Assembly: GCA_009692305.1 (NCBI GenBank) | Contig: SHZK01000012.1 | Coordinates: 1 to 64,000, forward strand | DNA: 64,000 nucleotides | Direction: 5' to 3' | DNA from: Gammaproteobacteria bacterium | GTDB taxonomy: Bacteria; Pseudomonadota; Gammaproteobacteria; Pseudomonadales; Pseudohongiellaceae | Shown: positions 9,936-17,933 of the stretch, one piece after another | How the letters are laid out: each line of letters starts with the position of its first letter | How positions within the stretch are numbered: position 1 is the stretch's first letter | Position numbers and translations under genes: made by a program | Notes under the pieces: model-generated | What the model saw: the letters and a program-made list of their open reading frames with translations, nothing else | Told to the model about the DNA's origin: nothing | The model's database searches: none

Positions 9936-10258
9936 TAAATTTTTTTGCAGCCTGCTCTTCTGGAAGGACGCGATTATTACAAATTACGGCCAGACGAGCA
10001 AAGTGCGCTTTTCTCAGTAGCATCAAATGCCTGGAAACGAGTGCTAAATTATCAGCTGAACTTGTAACAATATTTCCGTAAAAAAATCTTCCTATTTCCA
10101 AACAATTGTCGTGATAGTACCTGTGGCATCAAAAATACTTGCAATAATCGACGTGAGTACCGGGCAATCACTTCAATAAATTGATCAATCTCGATCAATG
10201 CATCTGATACAGGGAGTTCAACCAAGCAGTAAATTCCCAAACATCCGGAGACAGGGGG
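9936..10258. other. Divergent intergenic region nagZ / DUF6763-like gene
   Basis: A 323-bp AT-rich gap between divergent genes, expected to hold promoters for both. It contains an inverted repeat with TTGATC at 10181-10186 and GATCAA at 10193-10198, and a GGAG ribosome-binding candidate at 10246-10249 for the rightward gene. I see no convincing coding frame, RNA gene or terminator. Confidence 0.5.
10181..10198. promoter_or_regulatory. Inverted repeat, possible operator
   Basis: A perfect 6-bp inverted repeat (TTGATC and GATCAA) with a 6-bp centre, 60 bp upstream of the DUF6763-like start. The half-sites resemble an FNR/Anr site, but that site needs TTGAT-N4-ATCAA, and this spacing is different. 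The binding protein, if any, is unknown. Confidence 0.25.
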
Positions 10259-10588
10259 ATGAAAAACAACTTATTACCCGAAGTTTCAGCCTGGTATCAG
10301 GATCTGGCGAGTGGCAGCTTGTTCGAAGTCGTGGCCTATGACGAAGAACAAAGAACTGTTGAGTACCAAATGGTCGATGGTGCCGTAGGGGAATATGATT
10401 TATCCACCTGGCAACAGCTGTATCTCTCCCCGGCCGAAGCCCCCGAAGACTGGGGCGGCTCTTACGAATTCACTGCCGACGATGAAGCCTATAACGACTC
10501 CGCCATGGTCCCGGAGAACTGGTCCGGCGTCCTCGCCGAACTGGAACCCGAGCGCTTCGACCTGGGGGACGACTTCCAGATTGTTTGA
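10259..10588 (+). CDS. Small acidic protein, DUF6763-like
   Basis: A 109-residue, strongly acidic soluble protein. It begins with a W/Y-rich segment (VSAWYQDLASGSLFEVVAYD), followed by EYDLSTWQQLYLSPAEAPEDWG and an acidic tail. I recognise this as probably the DUF6763 family of small gammaproteobacterial proteins, whose function is unknown; I cannot verify the family assignment. The start is ATG 10259 behind GGAGACAGGGGG. The gene lies just upstream of lexA on the same strand, but the LexA-controlled promoter lies between them, so it need not be in the SOS regulon. Confidence 0.75.
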   Translation: MKNNLLPEVSAWYQDLASGSLFEVVAYDEEQRTVEYQMVDGAVGEYDLSTWQQLYLSPAEAPEDWGGSYEFTADDEAYNDSAMVPENWSGVLAELEPERFDLGDDFQIV

Positions 10589-10653
10589 GGTTCTACCCTG
10601 ACCCCTTTTTTCAAGCTACTTTCAGCTGCCCCCCATCAATCCCTCAAGTTTTG

Positions 10654-10681
10654 TTGCCACTGTCAGATAACTGTATATAAT
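10654..10681 (+). promoter_or_regulatory. lexA sigma-70 promoter
   Basis: A -35 element TTGCCA at 10654-10659 and a perfect -10 element TATAAT at 10676-10681, separated by 16 bp. The LexA box overlaps the -10 element, so bound repressor would block RNA polymerase. The lexA ATG follows at 10714. Confidence 0.75.
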
Positions 10682-10686
10682 TACAG
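10671..10686 (+). promoter_or_regulatory. LexA (SOS) box
   Basis: CTGTATATAATTACAG is an exact match to the gammaproteobacterial LexA consensus CTGT-N8-ACAG, with an AT-rich alternating centre as in E. coli. It lies 27 bp upstream of the lexA start and overlaps the -10 element. The sequence implies autoregulation of lexA. Confidence 0.92.
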
Positions 10687-10713
10687 TTCTATTCTGATTG
10701 GGGATTGCGAATC

Positions 10714-11322
10714 ATGCATAAACTCACTTCGAGACAGGAAGAGATACTCAATTTCATCCGCGATTACCTCGCGGCAACGGGGTTTCCACCAACTCGCTCC
10801 GAAATTGCGCAAAAAATGGGTTTTAAATCCCCGAATGCTGCCGAAGAACACCTGCGAGCACTGGCACGCAAAGGCGCCATCGAAATGCTACCAGGGACTT
10901 CCCGCGGCCTGCGCTTGCCCATCAATGAGCAATTAGGCTTGCCGATCATCGGTCAAGTTGCCGCTGGCAGCCCAATCCTGGCTCTGGAATCCATTTCTGA
11001 GTACTGCAACATACCACCAGACATGTTCTCCCCGAAGGCTGATTACCTGCTCACGGTGAAGGGCACCAGTATGATCAACATTGGCATTTATGAAGATGAT
11101 CTGCTGGCAGTGCACAAGACCGACCGCGCCGAACACGGTGATATCGTGGTGGCTCGTATCGATGATGAAGTCACCGTCAAGCGCCTGGAGAAAGGCCGCA
11201 GCAAGTTCAAGATAAATCTGGTGGCAGAAAATCCGGATTTCCTGCCAATCGAAGTGGATTTGCGTACCAGTCAGTTTGCCATCGAAGGCATTAGTGTTGG
11301 CGTGATTCGACGGCACATCTAG
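10714..11322 (+). CDS. lexA: LexA repressor
   Basis: The SOS-response repressor, which self-cleaves when stimulated by RecA filaments. The N-terminal winged-helix domain includes [12 protein letters not shown] and [16 protein letters not shown]. The cleavage site Ala84-Gly85 (VAAGSP), catalytic Ser119 (GTSM) and Lys156 (VTVKRL) carry the same numbers as in E. coli when translation starts at ATG 10714. That agreement is why I prefer this start to the TTG three codons upstream at 10705. The protein is 202 residues. A LexA box sits on its promoter. No sulA-like gene follows before topA, unlike in Pseudomonas. Confidence 0.97.
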   Translation: MHKLTSRQEEILNFIRDYLAATGFPPTRSEIAQKMGFKSPNAAEEHLRALARKGAIEMLPGTSRGLRLPINEQLGLPIIGQVAAGSPILALESISEYCNIPPDMFSPKADYLLTVKGTSMINIGIYEDDLLAVHKTDRAEHGDIVVARIDDEVTVKRLEKGRSKFKINLVAENPDFLPIEVDLRTSQFAIEGISVGVIRRHI

Positions 11323-11398
11323 AGCCGGCGCCGCTTGATAGACAGGGATGGTTGCTGCCACCGCGGCTGTCCCCAAGAGTCAACCGCGTTGATTCTAT

Positions 11399-14080
11399 CT
11401 ATTTCTTCTTTGACTTCTTTACCGCTTTCTTTTCTGCCTGCGTTTCTGCTTTCTTGTCAGGCTTGGTGATGACCCACTTGTTGCGCTCAAAATGGGCTTT
11501 CCAGCCGGTAACTTTCTTGTCTATCTCAGTCTGCACGTATTGTTCCTTGGCCTTGCGACTGAACCGCACCATGACCCGGTTTCCCTCATCGTCATGCGTC
11601 GGTGCATCCAGCAGGAAATGGTACTTCGGATCAATTGCATCGCGATGGGGAATCAACTCATCCACGAACGGGGCACGGGTTTCCCGGTTACGCGGAAACT
11701 TGCTCGCCGCCAGGAAAATGCCGGCAGCACCATCGCGTAAAATGTAATGATCATCGACAGTCTCACACTGCAATTCCGGCATTGGCACCGGGTCCATCTT
11801 TGGTGGCGCCGCTTCTCCATTGCGCAGTAGCTTGCGGGTGTTCTTGCAATCGGCGCTACTGCAGCCGAAATACTTGCCGAAGCGTCCGGTTTTTAGCTGC
11901 ATGTCAGAGCCGCATTTATCACACTCGATCAGTGGCCCATCATAGCCCTTGATCTTGAAGGAGCCGTGTTCAACTTCATAACCGGGGCAATCCGGGTTAT
12001 TGCCGCATACATGTATTTTGCGTTTTTCATCTATCAGATAGGCATCCATGGCGGTGTTACAAAGCGCGCAGCGATGTTTCTTTCGCAGCAGAATATTTTC
12101 CTGCGCCTCCGCTTCCTCGGCATTATCAGTGCGAATTGCCTCATCACCAGCAGTGAGATTCAATGTCGATTTGCAACGCTCCTTGGGTGGCAGCGAATAT
12201 CCGGAACAGCCGAGAAAAACCCCGGTGGAGGCAGTTCGAATCTGCATGTTGCGGCCGCACTTGGGGCACTTGATATCAGTATCGGTGGGATTATTGGTAC
12301 GCATGCCACCCGCTTCCGCTTCCGCAAGCGCCAGCTGGCTGGTGAACCCTTCGAAGAATTTGTCGAGCAACTTTTTCCAGTCTTTTTCGCCCTTCGCGAC
12401 TTCGTCCAGCGAATCTTCCATCTTCGCCGTGAAGTCGTAGTCCATCAGTTCACTGAAACTTTCCTGCAATCGTTCGGCAACTATGTCGCCCATCTTCAAG
12501 GCATAGAAGCGTTTGCTCTCAACCTTGACATAACCGCGATCCTGAATTGTGGAAATGATCGAGGCATAAGTTGAAGGCCGACCAATGTCACGCTTCTCCA
12601 ATTCCTTGACCAGGCTCGCCTCGGTAAAACGCGGTGGCGGTTTGGTGAAATTCTGAAATGGTTCGAGCTGCTTGAGTGCTAACACTTCTCCTTCAGTGAC
12701 GTCAGGCAATACCACGTCTTCATCTTTCGAAGGCATCGCCAGCAAGTAACCGTCGAACTGCATAATACGCCCTTTGGTTCGCAGCAGAAATTTATCAGCC
12801 TGCACAGAAATCGTGCTGCTGAGGTACTGCGCTGGCGGCATCTGGCAGGCGACGAAATATTGCCAGATCAGCGTATACAGCCGCACCGCATCCGCCTCCA
12901 TTCCTTCCAGTCTTTCAGCTTTGATCTTTACGTCAGTCGGACGAATCGCTTCGTGGGCTTCTTGCGCACCTTCCTTGGAACTGTAGCGCAGCGGTTGATC
13001 CGGTAAATATTTCGGTCCAAATTTGCTTTCAATGTACTTGCGGCACATGGTGATTGAATCATCACTCAGATGTGTGGAATCGGTGCGCATGTAAGTAATA
13101 TACCCAGCCTCGTACAAGCGCTGTGCCATGATCATGGTCTTTTTGACACCGTACCCGAGCCGGGTGCTCGCTGCCTGCTGCAGCGTAGAAGTGATCAGCG
13201 GCGCCTTCGGCCTAGAGGACGTCGGCTTGTCTTCCCGCTTTAGTACCTTGAATTCCGCTGCATTAAGTATTGCCAACGCCGCATCGGTGTCGGCTTTAGT
13301 ATCTGGTCTGAAGTTCTTGTCATCTTCCCGCGCCACCTGGCAGCGCAACTTGCCCGCAGCCTTGCTTTGCAATTGGGCGAACACTTCCCAAAACTCTTCG
13401 GGAATGAATGCACGGATTTCCCGCTCTCGCTCCACCACCAGCCGCATAGCAACAGACTGCACACGACCCGCAGAAAGTCCGCGTGCCACTTTTGCCCATA
13501 GCAATGGCGACACCATAAAACCGACGATTCGATCCAGAAAGCGTCGCGCCTGCTGTGCTTCTACATAGCGCATGTCGACGACGCCGGGATCGGAGAATGC
13601 CTCAGTAATGGCGCGTTTGGTAATTTCATTGAACACAACGCGCTTGTAGCGAGACAGGTCACCGCCGATAGCCTCTTTAAGATGCCAGGCGATCGCTTCT
13701 CCTTCGCGGTCAAGGTCCGTTGCGAGATAGATGTTATCGGCGTTTTTCGCCAACTTTTTCAATTCAGCAACAACTTTTTCCTTGCCCGGCAAGATCTCGT
13801 AGTTCGCGCGCCAACCGTGCTCAGGATCAATTCCCATTCGAGTCACAAGCTGTTGTTTCGCTTTTATTTTCTTGAACAGAATTTTTTCTTCAGGAGCCAT
13901 CTTGCGCGTCGCTGCGGCAGCAGCTGCACGCGCCTTGGTATCAATCGGTTTGCCGTTGCCGCTGGTCGGCAAATCCCGAATATGGCCCACGCTCGATTTC
14001 ACCACAAACTCGGGTCCGAGATATTTATTAATCGTCTTCGCCTTGGCTGGCGATTCGACTATGACTAGGGATTTGGCCAT
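11399..14080 (-). CDS. topA: DNA topoisomerase I (type IA, omega protein)
   Basis: Relaxes negative supercoils by single-strand passage. The 893-residue protein has an N-terminal TOPRIM domain ([11 protein letters not shown] at residues 6-16 and [13 protein letters not shown] near residue 113). The catalytic tyrosine is at about residue 330, within [12 protein letters not shown]. Three C-terminal topoisomerase zinc fingers follow, each with four cysteines (CPKCG..., CALCN..., CDKCG...), and the tail is very lysine-rich. Length and domain order match E. coli TopA. Its own sigma-70 promoter is visible upstream. It converges on lexA. Confidence 0.97.
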   Translation of the reverse strand: MAKSLVIVESPAKAKTINKYLGPEFVVKSSVGHIRDLPTSGNGKPIDTKARAAAAAATRKMAPEEKILFKKIKAKQQLVTRMGIDPEHGWRANYEILPGKEKVVAELKKLAKNADNIYLATDLDREGEAIAWHLKEAIGGDLSRYKRVVFNEITKRAITEAFSDPGVVDMRYVEAQQARRFLDRIVGFMVSPLLWAKVARGLSAGRVQSVAMRLVVEREREIRAFIPEEFWEVFAQLQSKAAGKLRCQVAREDDKNFRPDTKADTDAALAILNAAEFKVLKREDKPTSSRPKAPLITSTLQQAASTRLGYGVKKTMIMAQRLYEAGYITYMRTDSTHLSDDSITMCRKYIESKFGPKYLPDQPLRYSSKEGAQEAHEAIRPTDVKIKAERLEGMEADAVRLYTLIWQYFVACQMPPAQYLSSTISVQADKFLLRTKGRIMQFDGYLLAMPSKDEDVVLPDVTEGEVLALKQLEPFQNFTKPPPRFTEASLVKELEKRDIGRPSTYASIISTIQDRGYVKVESKRFYALKMGDIVAERLQESFSELMDYDFTAKMEDSLDEVAKGEKDWKKLLDKFFEGFTSQLALAEAEAGGMRTNNPTDTDIKCPKCGRNMQIRTASTGVFLGCSGYSLPPKERCKSTLNLTAGDEAIRTDNAEEAEAQENILLRKKHRCALCNTAMDAYLIDEKRKIHVCGNNPDCPGYEVEHGSFKIKGYDGPLIECDKCGSDMQLKTGRFGKYFGCSSADCKNTRKLLRNGEAAPPKMDPVPMPELQCETVDDHYILRDGAAGIFLAASKFPRNRETRAPFVDELIPHRDAIDPKYHFLLDAPTHDDEGNRVMVRFSRKAKEQYVQTEIDKKVTGWKAHFERNKWVITKPDKKAETQAEKKAVKKSKKK

Positions 14081-14134
14081 TTATTGAGTAAATTCAGGTT
14101 GATTATCAGCTTGCCTGTATCAGGGCAGCGCACA

Positions 14135-14163
14135 TATATAAGGATAAGTTGTAGATCGGTCAA
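14135..14163 (-). promoter_or_regulatory. topA sigma-70 promoter
   Basis: Read on the minus strand: -35 TTGACC (plus 14158-14163), 17-bp spacer, -10 TATATA (plus 14135-14140). Transcription would start near 14128 and give a 5-prime leader of about 48 nt before the topA ATG at 14080. Confidence 0.7.
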
Positions 14164-14380
14164 GTTTTCTCTCAAATAATTTTTTTCACAACATCTTACT
14201 TTTTCTCGCGCTGGCGCTCGCGCTCTGCGCCATTGTGCGGAATAAATTTGATGCTTTAGCCTCAAGAAAAATACGCCAGCGTGTACTACGCGGCTGCACT
14301 GCAGGATCAATTTCGGCAAGTATGCTGTGCGTCAATCACTCCAATTCAAGCCCCGCGCACAAACGGGAAAGACGCAAAAT

Positions 14381-14404
14381 AATTAGTGCCATATGGCACC
14401 AATT
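14381..14404. promoter_or_regulatory. 24-bp palindrome, possible operator
   Basis: A perfect core palindrome GTGCCATATGGCAC (14386-14399), flanked on both sides by AATT arms with one mismatched pair. The symmetry suggests a dimeric DNA-binding protein, or a short hairpin in a plus-strand transcript. I do not recognise the regulator. The sigma-54 pattern is not met because the GG to GC spacing is wrong. Confidence 0.4.
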
Positions 14405-14449
14405 GCAGCAAGGATTTGCGGGAATCGACGACGCAACGAGGGGCAGTGT

Positions 14450-14486
14450 CCCGCTGTGCTGAAAATCTGTAGCGGGATTTTTTTTT
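14450..14486 (+). terminator. Orphan intrinsic terminator, plus strand
   Basis: CCCGCT (14450-14455) pairs perfectly with AGCGGG (14471-14476) across a 15-nt loop, followed by A and nine T (14477-14486). On the minus strand there is no T-run after the hairpin, so it cannot terminate ilvE. The nearest plus-strand gene upstream is lexA, more than 3 kb away, so an unannotated short transcript probably ends here. Confidence 0.7.
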
Positions 14487-14513
14487 GCGCCGGCTGAGAA
14501 TGCGAGTTCAGGT

Positions 14514-15581
14514 CTAGAGTTTGACTGAGTGAGTCCAGCCATAAGGATCGGGACGTTCTCCGCGCTGGATGCCCACCAGCAAGTCATACAACTGCTGCAT
14601 CGTAGGACCAACCTGTTTGCCGTCGCCATTGATAATGTGCCAGGCATCGTCAAACCAGATGCGCCCGACCGGGGACAGTACCGCCGCCGTGCCGCAGGCT
14701 GCCGCTTCGGCGAAAGTGACAAACTCCTTGCGCAGATCGATGGCCCTCTCCTCTGTCTTGAGGCCGAGTTGATCCTTGGCCAGAATCATAATGGAGCGCC
14801 GGGTGATGCTGGGCAGAATGGCATTGGATCGAGGTGTGATCAGGCTGCCATCCCGCAGCGCAAAAATAATATTGGCGGAGCCAGCCTCATCCACGTAGCG
14901 GTGCTCTGCCGCGTCCAGATAGAGCGCCTCATTGGCGCCGAGTTGCTGCGCCGCCTTGGTTGCCAGCAATCCGCCCGCGTAATTCGCGCCAACCTTGAAG
15001 CTGCCAGTCCCGTTCGGTGCAGCCCGATCCATCCCGGACACGGCCAGCGCTATAACCGCCAATCCTGTACCTTTATAGTAGGGGCCAACAGGTGACACAA
15101 ATACCCGAAATTCGTACTGCTTCGCGGGCTTCAAGCCGAGGTTCTCACCAATACCAATCAGCATGGGACGTATATATAAAGAAGCACCAGAACCATAAGG
15201 TGGAATCCAGGCATAGTTGGCCCGCACGGTCTGCTCCACTGCTTCAAGAAACATAGCCTGGGGGACCTCCGGCATGAGCAACCGCCCCGCTGCCAGATTC
15301 ATGCGTTCGCTGTTGAGATCTGGCCGAAACAGCATCACGCGCCCATCGACCGCTGTCTGCGCTTTCATGCCTTCGAAACATTGCTGGGCATAGTGCAGGG
15401 AGGGAGCGCCTTCATGGACAGCTATTAGCGGATCCTTGATCAACTCCCCTGCACTCCACTTGCCATTCTCATGTACTGCTCTGAATCGAAAATCCGTCTT
15501 GTGATATTGAAATCCCAGTTCCGACCAGTTCAATGCCTGTTTTTCTGCTTTTGCTGCCACTTTAAAATCCAATGTAATCAA
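14514..15581 (-). CDS. ilvE: Branched-chain amino acid aminotransferase
   Basis: A PLP fold-type IV transaminase that performs the last step of leucine, isoleucine and valine synthesis and the first step of their degradation. The roughly 355-residue protein has LHYAQQCFEGMKA near residue 62, the PLP lysine at about residue 196 (SFKVGANYAGG), and downstream EAAACGTAAVLSPVG. It belongs to the longer BCAT class. The start is uncertain. No ATG is available: TTG at 15581 gives 355 residues but has no ribosome site, while GTG at 15560 has a GGA upstream and better matches the expected N-terminus. It is divergent from tatD. Confidence 0.92.
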   Translation of the reverse strand: MITLDFKVAAKAEKQALNWSELGFQYHKTDFRFRAVHENGKWSAGELIKDPLIAVHEGAPSLHYAQQCFEGMKAQTAVDGRVMLFRPDLNSERMNLAAGRLLMPEVPQAMFLEAVEQTVRANYAWIPPYGSGASLYIRPMLIGIGENLGLKPAKQYEFRVFVSPVGPYYKGTGLAVIALAVSGMDRAAPNGTGSFKVGANYAGGLLATKAAQQLGANEALYLDAAEHRYVDEAGSANIIFALRDGSLITPRSNAILPSITRRSIMILAKDQLGLKTEERAIDLRKEFVTFAEAAACGTAAVLSPVGRIWFDDAWHIINGDGKQVGPTMQQLYDLLVGIQRGERPDPYGWTHSVKL

Positions 15582-15718
15582 TACGATGTGCAGCAGTATT
15601 ATCCGTTATAAGCCCGCCAATATCTAGCCGGCAGCCCGGTCCCGCGTTCTGTCACTGCTGTGCGGCATAAGGTAGACTGCCTGCGCATTTGCCGCAGCCA
15701 GCGACGACGAGAACACAC

Positions 15719-16528
15719 ATGCAGCTAATCGATATCGGCGCCAATCTCACCCATGCATCCTTTTCCCATGATTTCGCAGCCGTTGTAGCCGCAGCGCAAG
15801 CGGCAGCAGTGAGCCACATCATCGTCACTGGTACTGATCTCGAATCGAGCAATGCGGCGCTGACGCTGGCGCAGTCGCAGGCGTATTTCAGCTGCACCGC
15901 CGGCTTTCATCCCCATGTGGCCAGCAGCTGTGGTGCCGCCGAAATCAAGCAGATCGAGGCCTTGGCCGCGCACCCGGAACTGGTTGCCATTGGTGAGACC
16001 GGTCTCGACTTTAACCGTAATTTTTCACCCCAGGCACAGCAACTGGAGGTTTTCGAACGCCATTTGCAGTTGGCGGCGACTCTACAGAAACCACTGTTCC
16101 TGCACCAGCGGGATGCCCATGAGGAATTCATCGAACTATTGCGGCACTATCGCGATCGCATCAGAGGCGGAGTGGTACATTGCTTCACTGATACCAGAGC
16201 GGCGCTGCAGGACTATCTGGATCTGGATATGTACATTGGCATTACCGGTTGGATCTGCGATGAGCGCCGCGGCCAGTCACTGCAGGAGCTGGTGGCACGA
16301 ATTCCGGCCGAGCGCCTGCTGCTCGAGACCGATGCGCCCTATCTGTTACCGCGCACCTTACAACCCAAACCCGCGAATCGACGCAATGAACCGCGTCATC
16401 TGGCCGCTATACTGCATACGGTAGCGGTCTGTTGCGAACGCAGCCCGGCGCAGGTTGCGGCGGAGACTACGACAAACGCACAGCGTTTATTTGGCGCCCG
16501 CGTCGGTGGCGACCCGGGCATTGTGTAA
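15719..16528 (+). CDS. tatD: TatD-type metal-dependent 3-5 exonuclease/DNase
   Basis: A TIM-barrel metallohydrolase of the TatD group, linked in E. coli to DNA repair and fragmentation. It has the TatD-specific N-terminus DIGANLTHASF, GETGLDFNRNF near residue 95, HQRDAHEEF near residue 128, HCFTDT, GITGWICDERRG and LLLETDAPYLLPR. These match E. coli TatD itself more closely than the paralogues YcfH and YjjV. I chose ATG 15719 (269 residues, preceded by GACGAGA) over an upstream TTG at 15689. The twin-arginine transport genes are not adjacent. Confidence 0.93.
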   Translation: MQLIDIGANLTHASFSHDFAAVVAAAQAAAVSHIIVTGTDLESSNAALTLAQSQAYFSCTAGFHPHVASSCGAAEIKQIEALAAHPELVAIGETGLDFNRNFSPQAQQLEVFERHLQLAATLQKPLFLHQRDAHEEFIELLRHYRDRIRGGVVHCFTDTRAALQDYLDLDMYIGITGWICDERRGQSLQELVARIPAERLLLETDAPYLLPRTLQPKPANRRNEPRHLAAILHTVAVCCERSPAQVAAETTTNAQRLFGARVGGDPGIV

Positions 16529-16581
16529 GCCATCACAGAGCTATAAATAAGCCCTTGCCGAAATTGAAAACTATAATAATA

Positions 16582-16610
16582 TTAACCAATTGCAGAGTTT
16601 TTGTTATATT
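16582..16610 (+). promoter_or_regulatory. Candidate promoter for the M15 peptidase gene
   Basis: -35 TTAACC (16582-16587) and -10 TATATT (16605-16610), separated by 17 bp, in the AT-rich gap after tatD. The -35 match is only partial. The predicted transcript starts about 50 nt before the TTG start at 16669. Confidence 0.4.
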
Positions 16611-16668
16611 TTGAGCCCACTTCAGGCCACTACTGCAATTACCTTGCTGCAGTTACACGGGACTGATC

Positions 16669-17664
16669 TTGGATAAGCGCGCATTTCTAGAGGGATTCTT
16701 CACTGCCAGCACCGTGGCTTTTGGCGGTCTGTACATGCTGCAGCGCATGCAACGACCATCATTGTTGCTGACTACGCCCGCTGCAACCGTGGCAGCTCCA
16801 ATTGCCGCTTCGACTCCAGTGCCACCTGGCTTCCAATTTACCGCCATCGAGATTGCCAGCGCCAAACCCGCGCAAGGCCTGCCACTGCCTGCGCCAGAAT
16901 TATCAGCTAACAGCGATTTTTCCGTGGCCTCACTCAGTGATGCGGAAGTGGAAAGTTATCTGCGCAAGATCAGGAATTTTGACGCGGTGTTCGCCAGCGA
17001 TATTTACCTCGATGCGCGTTACGAAAGCACGCTGTTACAAACCACCCAGCGCATGAGTCGTGTTGAAGCTTACATGGGTCATGGCAATTTTAATCTGATG
17101 AGCTTCGATGAGATGCTAAGCAGCGGGCGTAATTTCCTGAAGATCGGCGCCTTCACGCCAGCGGAACTGGAGTTTCTCGAAGAAATCTTTTTCGCCAATC
17201 CAAACCGCTACGGCTTCTTCGGCAAAAAAATCAGCCCGCAGATCACTGCTGCCATACCCAAACTGGATGTCGCCAAGATCGGGGATTCAGGACATTTTTT
17301 ATTAAAGGGTGAATCCCTGAACCTGTATCAGCAGATCAAGCGCGATGTAGGCAATGAGATCGTATTGACCTCCGGGGTGCGCAGCATCGTCAAACAGATG
17401 CACCTGTTTCTGGGCAAGAGCATCGAAACCAATGGCAATCTGTCACGGGCATCGCGTTCCCTAGCCCCGCCAGGTCATTCTTATCACGGCGTGGGTGACT
17501 TCGATATTGGCAAGCTCGGGCTTGGCGCCAGAAATTTTACTGCCGATTTCTCCGCCACTGAGGGATACAAAAAGATTGCTGGCCTGGGTTATGTGGACAT
17601 ACGTTATCCCACAGACAATCTGTTCGGCGTACGCTTCGAGCCCTGGCACATCAAGCTGGGCTAG
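16669..17664 (+). CDS. Membrane-anchored M15-family D,D-carboxypeptidase-like protein
   Basis: A 331-residue protein with an N-terminal hydrophobic segment (about residues 8-25) and a proline/alanine-rich linker. Its C-terminal domain carries the peptidase M15 (VanY/D-alanyl-D-alanine carboxypeptidase) zinc motifs: SYHGVGDFDIG (the SxHxxGxxxD pattern) near residue 269 and EPWHIKL at the C-terminus. It probably acts on peptidoglycan from the periplasmic face of the inner membrane. The start is TTG 16669; no usable ATG precedes the hydrophobic segment. The middle region (residues about 85-200) matches nothing I recognise. It follows tatD on the same strand but appears to have its own promoter. 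Confidence 0.82.
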   Translation: MDKRAFLEGFFTASTVAFGGLYMLQRMQRPSLLLTTPAATVAAPIAASTPVPPGFQFTAIEIASAKPAQGLPLPAPELSANSDFSVASLSDAEVESYLRKIRNFDAVFASDIYLDARYESTLLQTTQRMSRVEAYMGHGNFNLMSFDEMLSSGRNFLKIGAFTPAELEFLEEIFFANPNRYGFFGKKISPQITAAIPKLDVAKIGDSGHFLLKGESLNLYQQIKRDVGNEIVLTSGVRSIVKQMHLFLGKSIETNGNLSRASRSLAPPGHSYHGVGDFDIGKLGLGARNFTADFSATEGYKKIAGLGYVDIRYPTDNLFGVRFEPWHIKLG

Positions 17665-17669
17665 TTGCT

Positions 17670-17933
17670 TCAAACAATAAGGCGCTGCAGTTGCTCCAGC
17701 TGAAAGGGCCAGCCTAACTCGGCACCGGTAGCTGCGTTTCTCACCACTGGTATGCGTATCCCATACCGCTCCACCAGGCTTACATCGCTGCTGATTTCAA
17801 CTTCCACCACCGTAATCTTGTGTATCTGCGCCAGCGCTGCCAGCAATGCTTCCGCTTGTTCACACAGATGACATCCGGCCGTGGTGTAGAATTCCAATAA
17901 TGGCATGCGCACTGCTTGAGCTGCATCAGGCAT
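17670..17933 (-). CDS. Glutaredoxin-family protein
   Basis: A small thioredoxin-fold protein of about 87 residues with the redox motif CHLC in FYTTAGCHLCEQA, and the cis-proline segment RIPVV. It is probably a DUF836/glutaredoxin-like cytoplasmic thiol oxidoreductase. I prefer ATG 17933, which overlaps the end of pyrD by 8 nt and follows a TACGAG ribosome site. An ATG at 17957 has no ribosome site. Substrate unknown. Confidence 0.85.
   Translation of the reverse strand: MPDAAQAVRMPLLEFYTTAGCHLCEQAEALLAALAQIHKITVVEVEISSDVSLVERYGIRIPVVRNAATGAELGWPFQLEQLQRLIV

Larger units (their letters stand above)
14081..14513. other. topA-ilvE intergenic region
   Basis: A 433-bp gap. From left to right it holds the leftward topA promoter (14135-14163), a long palindrome (14381-14404), and a plus-strand intrinsic terminator (14450-14486) that belongs to neither flanking gene, since both are leftward. 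No credible protein-coding frame is present. A plus-strand small RNA is possible. Confidence 0.6.

Noticed and set aside
10181..10198. FNR/Anr box upstream of the DUF6763-like gene
   Set aside because: The half-sites are similar, but the spacing does not fit TTGAT-N4-ATCAA, so I report only an inverted repeat.
10052..10240. 62-residue minus-strand open frame in the nagZ/DUF6763 gap
   Set aside because: The region is AT-rich and expected to hold divergent promoters, and I see no ribosome site or recognisable motif.
11323..11415. Intrinsic terminator after lexA (TCAAC/GTTGA hairpin before a T-rich stretch)
   Set aside because: The stem is only 5 bp, the T-rich stretch is interrupted, and it overlaps the end of topA.
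14065..14319. 84-residue minus-strand open frame upstream of topA
   Set aside because: It overlaps the topA promoter and start, has no ribosome site, and resembles no family.
14394..14408. Sigma-54 promoter (TGGCAC ... TTGCA) between topA and ilvE
   Set aside because: Only eight bases separate GG and GC, whereas sigma-54 needs ten.
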